Positions 23,105 to 30,515 of a stretch of 30,515 bases of DNA are shown here, in pieces. The stretch's first letter is position 1; each line of letters begins with the position of its first letter. The stretch spans positions 1 to 30,515 of the forward strand of contig USGU01000020.1 in assembly GCA_900554415.1 (NCBI GenBank), written 5' to 3'. Made by a program: the position numbers and the translations under genes. Under the pieces are notes generated by a model. The model saw only the letters and a list, made by a program, of their open reading frames with translations. It did not search any database and had not been told where the DNA came from. The DNA is from an uncultured Lachnospiraceae bacterium. Lineage in GTDB: Bacteria > Bacillota > Clostridia > Lachnospirales > Lachnospiraceae.

Positions 23105-23721
23105 ATGAAAATTGCAGAAGTACAGAATTTAAAGAGAATATTTACGGTAGGAAAGCGGGAAGTGGGAAAACCACGCTGTTACATCTGATGGGAGCCCTTG
23201 ATACACCTACCGCAGGTGAAATTAAGATTCGGGGATGTGAAATTTCTCATTTATCTCAGGATGAGCAGATTATTTTCCGGAGAAGGAATATCGGGTTCGT
23301 GTTTCAGAATTATAATCTGATTCCCGTGTTAAATGTATATGAGAATATTGTGCTTCCCCTGAGACTGGATGGTAGGAAAGTGGACGATGAGCTTTTGGAA
23401 ATGTTACTCATCAGTCTGAAGTTGAAAGATAGAAAATATCAAATGCCGAATACGTTATCGGGAGGGCAACAACAGCGTGTGGCAATTGCAAGAGCTTTGA
23501 TTACAAAGCCTGCATTAGTGTTAGCTGATGAACCAACAGGAAATTTGGACGCAAGAACAAGCATGGAAGTAATCGGACTTATGAAAACTCTTGCGTATCA
23601 ATTTCATCAGACATTGGTTGTAGTAACCCATGACGAAGAAATTGCGCAGATGGCAGACCGCATTGTGCGGATGGAAGACGGAAAAATTGTCGAAGGAGAT
23701 GATGACAATGGAATTTCGTAA
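23105..23721 (+). pseudogene. ABC transporter ATPase with N-terminal deletion and frame break
   Basis: A strong AAAGGAG (23091-23097) precedes ATG 23105, which encodes MKIAEVQNLKRIFTVGKREV. This is a normal N-terminus for a LolD/MacB-type ATPase, but the frame then stops at 23188. The rest of the ATPase continues one frame over from about 23150: AGSGKTTLLHLMGALDTP, Q-loop FVFQNYNLIP, signature LSGGQQQR, Walker B ALVLADEPTG and H-loop VVVTHDEE. About 20-25 residues between GKREV and the P-loop are missing, and the first Gly of GxxxxGKT reads Arg. Similar GGAAAGCGGGAAGTG-type words at both sites would explain a deletion. A read-through frame from 23035 exists but has an unnatural N-terminus. 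It is probably non-functional, unless the sequence contains an error. Confidence 0.8.
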
Positions 23722-26284
23722 TAACAACCGACAGGTGGAAAAGGAACTGGCAGAAGCGTATTATCAGACGAACAGAGTACGGAACCGACTGGTAATTTTT
23801 ACAATTGCCCTTGCTGTCATTTTGTTATACGGAGCCTTTGCGATAGCAGACGGAAAAATCCGTTCGGACTATTTGATTGATGTGCGGGGCATGGGAACAG
23901 TTGCAACGGTGTCGGTGGAAAATGGAAGCCAAAAGCAATATGAACAAATGCAGACATTTTCTTATCTTTCCGATATTGGTCTAAAAAAGACCGTTACAAG
24001 TGGAACATTTGACGATATATGGACTGGAAATTTTGTATATCTGGACAGCACGGCATATGAAAAATTGTTTTGTCCGGCATTTACGGATATTTATGGGCAT
24101 TATCCAGTAGAAGAGGATGAAATATTGATGCCAGTGCGCGTTTTGGAACAACTGAAAGTGGACAAGCCGGAATTGAATATGAAGATTTTGATGCGTATTT
24201 ATACAAAGGCAGGAGAGCCGATGAGAACTTTCCGGTTGGCGGGATATTATACGGACTATATCGATTCTTCGATTAGTATTCCGGAAGTGTATGTGTCCAA
24301 AGCATTTGCAGATGAATATTTGGATCATATTTTTCCAGTGGATAAAATCATGGCAGCGCAGAGTGCAGATGTAGAAGGTGCGGCTGTTGAGCAATGGCTT
24401 TATTCTGATTTGCAAATGGAATATGATTCACAACAGGTATTTGGTGAAAATCCTATGACAATGCAGAGCATTGAAGGTGTTTTTGGAAGCACCGTGATTG
24501 CTGTTACGTGTGGACTTCTCGTGATTTTATGTGCATTTCTGATGATTTACAATGTGGTTTCTATTTCTATAGGAAGGGAAATCCGACAATATGGCTTACT
24601 GAAGGTCATAGGAACAACGAATGTACAACTTTGCAGGATTGCACGAAGACAGAACTATCGAAATATTTTCCTTGGTGTCTGCGCAGGGAGTGTAATTGGA
24701 TGTGCTGCGGTAAAGCTATTTCTTCCTCAGATACTCAGACAATTATTTATGTATGGATTGGGGGAGAGCGATGTCAGTGGTTTTTCTCCCAAATATCTGG
24801 CTTTGGCCGTGGTACTCACAACAGTAGCATCTTTGTCTGCCATGGGTTTTGTACTGAAGAAAGTAACAAGATGGGAAGCATTAAAGTCGCTGAAATATAT
24901 AGATGCAGACGTGAATTACGAAAAAGAAGAAATCCGATCTTGTGGAAATATATCTATGAAAACGATGGCGTGGAGAAACGTAACAAGGTCTAAAAAGCGC
25001 CTGCTAATCAGTGTTCTTTCTCTCGTACTTGGCGGAATAGTCGTGCTTGGTGCGGTGGTTATTACAACTGGAAGCAATCTTCAGAATCAAATCAAGGAAA
25101 ATCCAGATTTTAAAATCGGTATATTAGCCGGAATCTTCCGTTTCCCGGAAAAAGTTCCGGAGGAAATCAATGATGACACACCTGTATTATCGGAAGGACT
25201 GGTAAAACAGATGCAGAAACTGGGGGGAATAAAAGAAAATACCATTCAGCTTGTAAAAGGAAGCTATGCAACGATTGATTTTGCAAAGGATGAAGCACTT
25301 TTACCGAGAAAGAAATCTTTGAAAACAGCGGAATCTGATTTGCAATTTGCAACGCTGCAAATAGTAGAGGAAGATTTTATTTCAGAACTGGAAACTTATG
25401 TGCAGGAAAATCATTTTCCAGTGGATATAGAAAGTCTGAAAAATGGGACTGGCTGTATTTTATTGCATTACCATGAAATGTCTGAAATTCTGGAGAAAGA
25501 AGCAGCAGAAATATGTGGAATGCCAATTCATTTTTACTCATTAAATGCTTATGGAGAACAGGGAGACAAAAGTGCATTCGAGAAAGGAACACTGAATTGT
25601 GCAGGATATCTGGATTTTACTGCAAAATATTTTCCAAAGCTTCAGACTACATCCATGGGAAATCAGATTCATTATTTTATTATGACAAAGAAAGCTTTTG
25701 ACAGTCTCGGATTTCCTGAGAAAACCTTTGATATGTGTTTTGATGCAGAAGAGGAGGAGCAGGTTATGATTAACCAGAAGCTTCAGCAGCTTGTGCAGCA
25801 GGAAAACAGAAAAAGTGGAGAAATGGATACCTTTTACGTACATGCAAATTATACCATTTTGCAGGCAGAACAGAACCGGATTGATACCGCAAATATCATT
25901 CTGGGTGCACTGGCTTATGGAATTATGTTGATTGGTATTCTGAATTATTGCCACACTATACTTGCAAATCAGTCGATTCGGAAAAGAGAATTTGCAACAA
26001 TGATAAGCATTGGTCTTACAAAGAAACAGTTATGGAAAATGCTGATGTGGGAAGGTATGTATTACTGGGTAATGATAATGGGTGGTCTGGTGACGATAGG
26101 AAGTCTGATTGTGATTGTTTTAGCACGTATGATTCAGAAAAAATTGCTGTATTTCAAATTTGTATACCCACTAACGCAGATAGTATTGTTTGCAGTGATT
26201 ATGCTTGCAATCAATTTTGTTCTGACCACCATTATTTATAGCGGAAGTAAAAAGTGGAAATTGAATTTAAGAATAGAAGATTAG
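23708..26284 (+). CDS. ABC transporter permease, FtsX/MacB type
   Basis: The 858 residues have one N-terminal membrane helix (about 20-40), a large extracytoplasmic region, and a first FtsX-type block around 255-385 (VIAVTCGLLVILCAFLMIYN, with the cytoplasmic REIRQYGLLKVIGTT loop). A linker helix (SKKRLLISVLSLVLGGIVVL) and a second outer domain of about 270 residues follow. The protein ends in an FtsX block (NIILGALAYGIMLIGILNYC, REFATMISIGLTKKQ). The start is ATG 23708, 9 bp after AAGGAG and overlapping the ATPase stop by 14 bp. It is likely a peptide- or lipid-handling permease controlled by the upstream two-component pair. Its own ATPase gene is broken. Confidence 0.9.
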   Translation: MEFRNNNRQVEKELAEAYYQTNRVRNRLVIFTIALAVILLYGAFAIADGKIRSDYLIDVRGMGTVATVSVENGSQKQYEQMQTFSYLSDIGLKKTVTSGTFDDIWTGNFVYLDSTAYEKLFCPAFTDIYGHYPVEEDEILMPVRVLEQLKVDKPELNMKILMRIYTKAGEPMRTFRLAGYYTDYIDSSISIPEVYVSKAFADEYLDHIFPVDKIMAAQSADVEGAAVEQWLYSDLQMEYDSQQVFGENPMTMQSIEGVFGSTVIAVTCGLLVILCAFLMIYNVVSISIGREIRQYGLLKVIGTTNVQLCRIARRQNYRNIFLGVCAGSVIGCAAVKLFLPQILRQLFMYGLGESDVSGFSPKYLALAVVLTTVASLSAMGFVLKKVTRWEALKSLKYIDADVNYEKEEIRSCGNISMKTMAWRNVTRSKKRLLISVLSLVLGGIVVLGAVVITTGSNLQNQIKENPDFKIGILAGIFRFPEKVPEEINDDTPVLSEGLVKQMQKLGGIKENTIQLVKGSYATIDFAKDEALLPRKKSLKTAESDLQFATLQIVEEDFISELETYVQENHFPVDIESLKNGTGCILLHYHEMSEILEKEAAEICGMPIHFYSLNAYGEQGDKSAFEKGTLNCAGYLDFTAKYFPKLQTTSMGNQIHYFIMTKKAFDSLGFPEKTFDMCFDAEEEEQVMINQKLQQLVQQENRKSGEMDTFYVHANYTILQAEQNRIDTANIILGALAYGIMLIGILNYCHTILANQSIRKREFATMISIGLTKKQLWKMLMWEGMYYWVMIMGGLVTIGSLIVIVLARMIQKKLLYFKFVYPLTQIVLFAVIMLAINFVLTTIIYSGSKKWKLNLRIED

Positions 26285-26334
26285 ATGAAAGCGTGCTATA
26301 CTGGAGAAAATATATTTTTTGGAGGTAACAGGAT

Positions 26335-26625
26335 ATGGCAGTTCAATCGATTGACGCAGAGGACGATCAGTTTGCATATCGCTTTGATACACAATTATTA
26401 ATTGACAGGCGAGATGCTGATCTGGATGAAGATGAAATCGCAGATTATATTACAGAACACTTCGAAGGGAACAGCCTGATAGCAGCCGGTGATGAGGATT
26501 TAGTGAAAATTCATTTCCACACCAATGAGCCGTGGAAAATCTTGGAATACTGCAATACGGTTGGGGAAATTTATGATATTGTTGTAGAAGATATGATTCG
26601 ACAGACGAACGGACTTCAAGGATAA
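26335..26625 (+). CDS. Free-standing FakA/YloV C-terminal (DAK-phosphatase-type) domain
   Basis: The 96 residues resemble the C-terminal region of fatty-acid kinase FakA/YloV and related DAK fusions: YRFDTQLLIDRR, then IAAGDEDLVKIHFHTNEPWK and ILEYCNTVGEIYDIVVEDM. The full-length protein has about 550 residues, and no kinase domain is present here. A good ribosome site (GGAGG, 10 bp before ATG) and an extended -10 TGCTATACT (26294-26302) argue that it is expressed rather than simply a remnant. It follows the permease by 50 bp. Possible roles are a regulatory partner of a FakB-like protein or a decayed fragment. The family call is from recalled motifs. Confidence 0.7.
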   Translation: MAVQSIDAEDDQFAYRFDTQLLIDRRDADLDEDEIADYITEHFEGNSLIAAGDEDLVKIHFHTNEPWKILEYCNTVGEIYDIVVEDMIRQTNGLQG

Positions 26626-26652
26626 GAAGCGTAAAAAATATTTGAAGATGAC

Positions 26653-26681
26653 TTGCAAAATATGCATAGATTTGTTATTCT
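26653..26681 (+). promoter_or_regulatory. Promoter of the DUF3800 leader
   Basis: TTGCAA (26653-26658) and TATTCT (26676-26681) are spaced by 17 bp. RNA would start near 26688, just before the palindrome. Confidence 0.6.
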
Positions 26682-26695
26682 AAGAATAGAATATG

Positions 26696-26713
26696 ACTGT
26701 AATGCATTACAGT
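26696..26713. promoter_or_regulatory. Perfect 18-bp palindrome
   Basis: ACTGTAATGCATTACAGT is its own reverse complement with no spacer. It starts about 8 bp after the expected transcription start, the position of a roadblock operator. Confidence 0.7.
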
Positions 26714-26749
26714 GTATTGGTCTGGGTGAGAACTCTTTGGACCACCGTA

Positions 26750-26776
26750 GGCGGGAAGAATTTCCCGCCATTTTTA
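26750..26776 (+). terminator. Terminator ahead of the DUF3800 gene
   Basis: GGCGGGAA (26750-26757) pairs with TTCCCGCC (26762-26769) around a GAAT loop, followed by ATTTTTA. It ends only 18 bp before the DUF3800 ATG. Confidence 0.8.
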
Positions 26777-26793
26777 GTATATGGGGGATGTGG

Positions 26794-27468
26794 ATGAAAG
26801 AACTAAGCGTTTTTATTGATGAATCGGGAGATTTTGGGGAAATACAGGAACGTCCGGCATATTATTTGGTAACTTTTGTTTTTCACAATCAAGATATTAG
26901 CATTGAACAGCAGGTTGTTAAATTGGAGGCAGCAGTGAAAAATTCGGGATTTTCAGTAGAATATATACATACTGGACCGGTTATACGGAGAGAAGATATT
27001 TTTGATGGATATTCTATTGATGAAAGAAGAAAATTGCTTTATAAGATGCTGAATTTTGTAAATTCGTGTCCGATTTCACACATGACAATTGTGATTGATA
27101 GAAAAGAAGCAGTGGATAAGGTAACTTTATCAGGAAAATTAGCTAAGAAAATCAATGCAGCCATGGCGGTTCATCAAGATTTTTTCGCAGAATTTGATAA
27201 GATTATCGTATATTATGATAATGGACAAAATGAGTTGAGTGCAATTTTGAATGCAGTATTTTCAATTCAATTTTCGAATGTTGAATTTAGAAAAGCAGAA
27301 CCTCAGAAATACAGGTTACTACAAGTGGCAGATTTTATCTGTTCTATGGAATTGCTTAAAATTAAAAGAGATGAAAAACGTTTGAGTAAATCAGAACAAA
27401 AATTCTTTTACAAATCGCAGGAATTAAAGAAAACATTTTTCAAAAGCATTGAGAAAAAGAAATTATAA
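26794..27468 (+). CDS. DUF3800 domain protein
   Basis: The 224 residues open with the family hallmark FIDESGDFG (7-15) and also show VYYDNGQNE and LLQVADFICSME, conserved acidic sites of DUF3800. Family members are often found in phages and accessory regions. Their acidic clusters suggest a metal-dependent nuclease-like fold, but the activity is not established to my knowledge. The frame is open from 26653. ATG 26794 is chosen because GGGGGATG lies just before it and the domain starts at once. The upstream frame would read through a terminator. The LysR gene follows after 17 bp. Confidence 0.85.
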   Translation: MKELSVFIDESGDFGEIQERPAYYLVTFVFHNQDISIEQQVVKLEAAVKNSGFSVEYIHTGPVIRREDIFDGYSIDERRKLLYKMLNFVNSCPISHMTIVIDRKEAVDKVTLSGKLAKKINAAMAVHQDFFAEFDKIIVYYDNGQNELSAILNAVFSIQFSNVEFRKAEPQKYRLLQVADFICSMELLKIKRDEKRLSKSEQKFFYKSQELKKTFFKSIEKKKL

Positions 27469-27485
27469 AAGGACCGGCATAAATC

Positions 27486-28364
27486 ATGGATATCAGGGTA
27501 CTACGTTATTTTTTGACAGTGGCAAAGGAGCAGAGCTTCACCAAGGGAGCAGAACAATTACATATCACGCAGCCTACATTATCCAGACAGCTTGCTGCAC
27601 TGGAGGAGGAACTAGGAACTCCATTATTCATCCGTTCTGGCAGAAATATTACTTTGACGGATGAGGGAGTCCTGCTGAAACGAAGGGCATTGGAAATCAT
27701 TGATCTGGAAGAACGGACCATTGATGAAATCCGGGGAACGGAAGAATTGATTGATGGAACAATTACCATTGGATGCGGTGAGTTTGCAGCAGTGGAGACG
27801 TTGGCACAAATCTGCAAAAGCTACAAAGAGAAATATCCTCTGGTGCAGATTGCCATTCACACGGCAACGGCGGATACGATTTATGAAATGATGAGCAAAG
27901 GTTTGGTAGATATTGGTCTGTTCTTAGAGCCGGTGCGTACGGAAGGTCTGGATTATATCCGGATTACCGGAAGCGACCACTGGGTAGTCAGTATGCGCCC
28001 GGATGACCCTATGGCTTCGAAGGAGTATATTGAGAAGCAGGATTTGCTTGACAAGCCACTGATTCTGCCGGAGCGGCATGGGATTCAGAGCGAGTTGGCG
28101 AACTGGTTTGGCAAGGATTTCAACAGACTTCAAATTGCATTTACCAGTAATCTGGGGACCAATGCCGGTGTCATGGCATTTCACGGACTTGGTTATCCCG
28201 TGTCCATTGAAGGTGCTACGAAATACTGGCGGGAAAATTTGCTTGTACAGAGAAGACTGTTACCGGAGATATCTGCAAACACGGTAATTGCATGGAGAAG
28301 AAATATTCCATATTCTCTTGCGGTAAATAAATTTATTGAAGAAATCCATGCCTTTGAAGCATAG
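27486..28364 (+). CDS. LysR-family transcriptional regulator
   Basis: The N-terminal winged HTH is typical (DIRVLRYFLTVAKEQSFTKG, AEQLHITQPTLSRQLAALEE, LGTPLFIRSGRNITLTDEG). The effector-binding domain covers about 90-290. The 292 residues match the family. AAAGGA lies about 11 bp before the ATG. Downstream on the same strand are flavodoxin and CMD-cupin genes and a broken aldo/keto reductase gene. LysR regulators commonly control such redox clusters, so these are the likely targets; this is inference. The effector is unknown. Confidence 0.95.
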   Translation: MDIRVLRYFLTVAKEQSFTKGAEQLHITQPTLSRQLAALEEELGTPLFIRSGRNITLTDEGVLLKRRALEIIDLEERTIDEIRGTEELIDGTITIGCGEFAAVETLAQICKSYKEKYPLVQIAIHTATADTIYEMMSKGLVDIGLFLEPVRTEGLDYIRITGSDHWVVSMRPDDPMASKEYIEKQDLLDKPLILPERHGIQSELANWFGKDFNRLQIAFTSNLGTNAGVMAFHGLGYPVSIEGATKYWRENLLVQRRLLPEISANTVIAWRRNIPYSLAVNKFIEEIHAFEA

Positions 28365-28385
28365 AAAATGATGAAATATAAGCAT

Positions 28386-28454
28386 TTGACATAAAGAAGA
28401 AAGAAAAATAAAATGGATGTATGAGGAACTACAAGAACCTTGTACATCCATTTT
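28386..28454 (+). promoter_or_regulatory. Flavodoxin promoter overlapping the lysR terminator hairpin
   Basis: TTGACA (28386-28391) and TAAAAT (28409-28414) have a 17-bp spacer. A 12-bp inverted repeat, AAAATGGATGTA (28410-28421) with TACATCCATTTT (28443-28454), overlaps the -10 and start point. A lysR readthrough RNA would form the full hairpin, whereas RNA from this promoter would lack its left arm. A smaller ACAAG/CTTGT hairpin lies in the loop. Confidence 0.7.
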
Positions 28455-28478
28455 GACAATTCAAGGAGGTTATGACAA

Positions 28479-28949
28479 ATGGGAAAGAAATTAGTAGCAT
28501 TTTTTAGCGCAAGTGGAACAACAAAGAAAGTAGCAGAGATGATTGCAGCAGAGGCAGGTGCAGATTTGTACGAAATCACACCGAAAGAATTATATACAAG
28601 AGCAGATTTGGACTGGATGAATAAGAAATCCAGAAGCAGTATCGAAATGAATGATAAGAAGATTCGACCGGAAATCGCAGATATTTCAGTGGATATCAGT
28701 GCCTATGATGAGATTATCTTAGGATTCCCGATTTGGTGGTACGTTGCACCTACGATAGTAAATACATTTCTGGAAGCGCATGATTTCAGTGGAAAGAAGA
28801 TTGTCTTATTTGCAACTTCAGGCGGAAGTGGATTTGGAAATACGGTCAGTGAACTGCAGCCATCTGCACCGGGCGCAGTGATTACAGAAGGAAAACTTCT
28901 GAACAGAGCATCAAAGCAGGCAGTCAGCGACTGGGTAAAGACACTGTAG
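28479..28949 (+). CDS. Flavodoxin
   Basis: This small electron-transfer protein binds FMN. The phosphate-binding loop is FFSASGTTKKVAE (9-21). ILGFPIWWYVAPTIVNTFLE carries the aromatic residues that stack on the flavin, and FATSGGSGFGNT is the second flavin loop. The 156 residues are typical for the long-chain LysR-linked flavodoxin family. AAGGAGG lies about 9 bp before the ATG. It is probably an operon with the CMD-cupin gene, 19 bp downstream. The redox partner is not evident. Confidence 0.95.
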   Translation: MGKKLVAFFSASGTTKKVAEMIAAEAGADLYEITPKELYTRADLDWMNKKSRSSIEMNDKKIRPEIADISVDISAYDEIILGFPIWWYVAPTIVNTFLEAHDFSGKKIVLFATSGGSGFGNTVSELQPSAPGAVITEGKLLNRASKQAVSDWVKTL

Positions 28950-28968
28950 AAAATGGAGACAGCATAAA

Positions 28969-29736
28969 ATGGGAAAGATTGTACAGACAGCAGGAAGAAA
29001 TGCACTTGGTGAATTTGCACCGGAATTTGCACATTTTAATGATGATGTATTATTTGGAGAAAACTGGAATAATCAGGATATTGATGTGAAAACAAGAAGT
29101 ATCATTACCGTAGTTGCATTAATGTCCTCAGGTATTACCGATTCGTCCCTGCGTTTTCATTTACAAAATGCAAAAGACCATGGTGTTACGCAGAAAGAAA
29201 TTGCTGCGATTATTACACACGTAGCCTTTTATATAGGATGGCCAAAGGGATGGGCTGTCTTTAACCTTGCAAAAGAAGTATGGCAGATGAACGAAGGGGA
29301 TTTACCATATGAAGACGAGGCAATGAGAGCGCATGCGAAATCCATGGTATTTCCAATCGGAGAGCCAAACGATGCCTTTGCAGAATATTTCGTAGGACAG
29401 AGTTATCTCGCACCGGTTTCCACCAGTCAGGTTGGTGTGTTTAATGTCACTTTTGAACCGGGATGTCGTAATAACTGGCATATTCATCATGCAAAAAAAG
29501 GCGGCGGACAGATTCTGGTATGCGTAGCAGGACGCGGATATTATCAGGAAGAAGGCAAGGAAGCCATTGAAATGAAGCCGGGTGACTGCATTAACATTCC
29601 ACCGGAAGTAAAACACTGGCATGGCGCAGCGCCGGATGAGTGGTTTTCACATCTGGCCATTGAAGTTCCGGGCGAAGAATGCGCCAATGAATGGTGTGAG
29701 GCAGTTACCGACGAACAATATGGATGCCTGAAATAG
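28969..29736 (+). CDS. Carboxymuconolactone decarboxylase-cupin fusion protein
   Basis: Residues about 10-110 are a CMD/AhpD-like alpha-helical domain (DVKTRSIITVVALMSSGITD, then EIAAIITHVAFYIGWPKGW). It has no CxxC pair, so it is not a thiol peroxidase. Residues 140-235 are a cupin barrel with candidate metal ligands H171 and H173 (NWHIHH) and H216 and H218 (KHWHGAAPDEWF). Such fusions are common beside flavodoxin and aldo/keto reductase genes; the reaction is not established. GGAGAC lies about 8 bp before the ATG, 19 bp after flavodoxin. The next gene in the operon is a broken aldo/keto reductase. Confidence 0.92.
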   Translation: MGKIVQTAGRNALGEFAPEFAHFNDDVLFGENWNNQDIDVKTRSIITVVALMSSGITDSSLRFHLQNAKDHGVTQKEIAAIITHVAFYIGWPKGWAVFNLAKEVWQMNEGDLPYEDEAMRAHAKSMVFPIGEPNDAFAEYFVGQSYLAPVSTSQVGVFNVTFEPGCRNNWHIHHAKKGGGQILVCVAGRGYYQEEGKEAIEMKPGDCINIPPEVKHWHGAAPDEWFSHLAIEVPGEECANEWCEAVTDEQYGCLK

Positions 29737-29746
29737 AGGAGGTGCT

Positions 29747-29858
29747 ATGGAATATACCAAATATGGGAAATACAGACATAGAGGTCTCTAAGCTTTGTGT
29801 GGGCGCAATTAAAGCAAACCCAAAGCCGGGGGGTAATGCTGTTAGACGAAAAAAATAG
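29747..29858 (+). pseudogene. Aldo/keto reductase remnant (N-terminus only)
   Basis: After a strong GAGGAGGTG, ATG 29747 opens MEYTK and then shifts frame by one base in a run of G. The other frame, from about 29763, continues GNTDIEVSKLCVGA, the usual N-terminus of aldo/keto reductases. It loses homology after that and stops at 29858. The catalytic Asp, Tyr, Lys and His region is absent. It is most likely a decayed last gene of the flavodoxin operon. Confidence 0.75.
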
Positions 29859-29862
29859 TAAA

Positions 29863-29903
29863 GAAATAAGTACAGCCGGAGCTTTCTCCACTGTACTTAT
29901 TTC
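29863..29903. terminator. Terminator between convergent units
   Basis: GAAATAAGTACAG (29863-29875) and CTGTACTTATTTC (29891-29903) form a perfect 13-bp stem with GGAG/CTCC inside. A T-run follows on the minus strand, so it mainly serves the FAD oxidoreductase gene. Confidence 0.85.
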
Positions 29904-29916
29904 ATGTTACAAAGTT

Positions 29917-30515
29917 CTATTTTCCTAATTTCTCAGAGAGATGTCTTGCAACATAAACTCCACTTGCAGAAGCGTGGGACAGAGAGTGTGTTACACCACT
30001 TCCATCACCGATGATGTATAAACCATCGTATTTGCATTCAAGGTTGTCATTTAACTCTACTTCCATGTTGTAGAATTTTACTTCGACACCGTAGAGCAAG
30101 GTATCGTCATTTGCAGTACCCGGTGCGATTTTATCAAGAGCATAAATCATTTCGATGATTCCGTCTAAGATACGTTTTGGAAGTACCAGACTCAAATCTC
30201 CCGGAGTTGCGGAAAGAGTAGGAGTGACGAGACCCTCTTCGATTCTGCTTTCTGTACTTCTGCGGCCTCTTACCAGATCACCGAAACGCTGAACGATGAC
30301 ACCACCGCCAAGCATGTTGGAAAGTCTTGCAATGCTTTCGCCATATCCGTTACTGTCCTTAAATGGCTCTGAAAAATGCTTTGCAACCAAGAGGGCAAAG
30401 TTTGTATTTTCAGTCTGCATTTCTGCGCCTTCATAGCTATGACCATTTACCGTGACAATGCCGTTGGTGTTTTCATTTACCACAATACCATGTGGGTTCA
30501 TACAGAAGGTACGGA
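29917..30515 (-). CDS. FAD-dependent oxidoreductase (COG2509-like), C-terminal part
   Basis: The reading frame is open to the window edge at 30515, so the ATG at 30501 is internal: the preceding codons read RTFC, as in RTFCMxP motifs of this family. About 199 residues are visible. The C-terminal FAD motif YDGLYIIGDGSGVTHSLSHA, with ASGVYVARHLSEKLG after it, indicates a flavoprotein of the uncharacterised dehydrogenase group. The N-terminal FAD/NAD fold lies outside the window. The substrate is unknown. It is convergent with the flavodoxin operon and separated from it by the terminator at 29863-29903. Confidence 0.85.
   Translation of the reverse strand, partial: RTFCMNPHGIVVNENTNGIVTVNGHSYEGAEMQTENTNFALLVAKHFSEPFKDSNGYGESIARLSNMLGGGVIVQRFGDLVRGRRSTESRIEEGLVTPTLSATPGDLSLVLPKRILDGIIEMIYALDKIAPGTANDDTLLYGVEVKFYNMEVELNDNLECKYDGLYIIGDGSGVTHSLSHASASGVYVARHLSEKLGK

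Noticed and set aside
26696..26776. Known riboswitch class (ZTP, guanidine, fluoride) in the DUF3800 leader
   Set aside because: None of the conserved core words I remember for these classes fits; only the palindrome and terminator are clear.
1..30515. CRISPR array, tRNA or rRNA genes
   Set aside because: No regularly spaced repeats and no cloverleaf-type or rRNA-like stretches were seen on either strand by eye.

Overview
The sequence looks like the chromosome of a gut Firmicute of the Lachnospiraceae type (Blautia/Dorea/Ruminococcus-like). This rests on A+T-rich codon use, strong AGGAGG ribosome sites, TTGACA/TATAAT promoters with 17-bp spacers, and gene families typical of that group. Genus and species cannot be fixed by reading alone.

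Layout. 1-124: the right end of an IS200/IS605-type element (3' end of a TnpB-guide-RNA scaffold), abutting a 43-codon gene (177-308) and a GrpB-family gene (424-1101). 1182-3649 (minus): a tyrA-aroA operon for aromatic amino acids. 3898-5970: an EF-G-like GTPase with altered guanine-recognition motifs. 6169-7764: a membrane protein of unknown role. 7842-8258 (minus): a small P-loop protein, divergent from a three-gene putative metal-handling operon at 8493-11037 (His/Cys-rich COG0523 GTPase, COG0523-DUF1980 fusion, YgjP-type zinc peptidase). 11056-13644: leuS with a promoter, hairpin and strong intrinsic terminator in its leader.

13627-19442 is an integrated mobile element that duplicates the last 18 bp of leuS as its attachment core. 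It carries a class D beta-lactamase lipoprotein, a small membrane protein, an XRE regulator, a YdcP/DUF961-like protein, a MobT/Rep_trans relaxase with an oriT-like inverted repeat, an excisionase-like gene with no normal start codon, and a Tn916-type integrase flanked by arm-site repeats. It has no conjugation machinery, so it fits an integrative mobilizable element that would depend on a helper for transfer. The likely native leuS terminator now lies beyond the element, at 19466-19517.

19447-26625: host accessory genes. These are a GNAT acetyltransferase, an LCM-family methyltransferase, and a two-component system next to an ABC transporter whose ATPase gene has lost part of its N-terminus and is out of frame. 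A free-standing FakA/DAK C-terminal-type domain follows. 26626-30515: a promoter, an 18-bp palindrome and a terminator in front of a DUF3800 gene, a LysR regulator, flavodoxin and CMD-cupin genes, the broken start of an aldo/keto reductase gene, and the C-terminal part of a COG2509-type FAD oxidoreductase that runs off the window.

The strongest candidates for a second look are the leuS-targeted beta-lactamase element with its possible oriT and non-AUG starts, the two promoter-hairpin-terminator leaders (leuS and DUF3800), the ABC ATPase deletion, and the EF-G paralogue lacking NKxD and SAxK.
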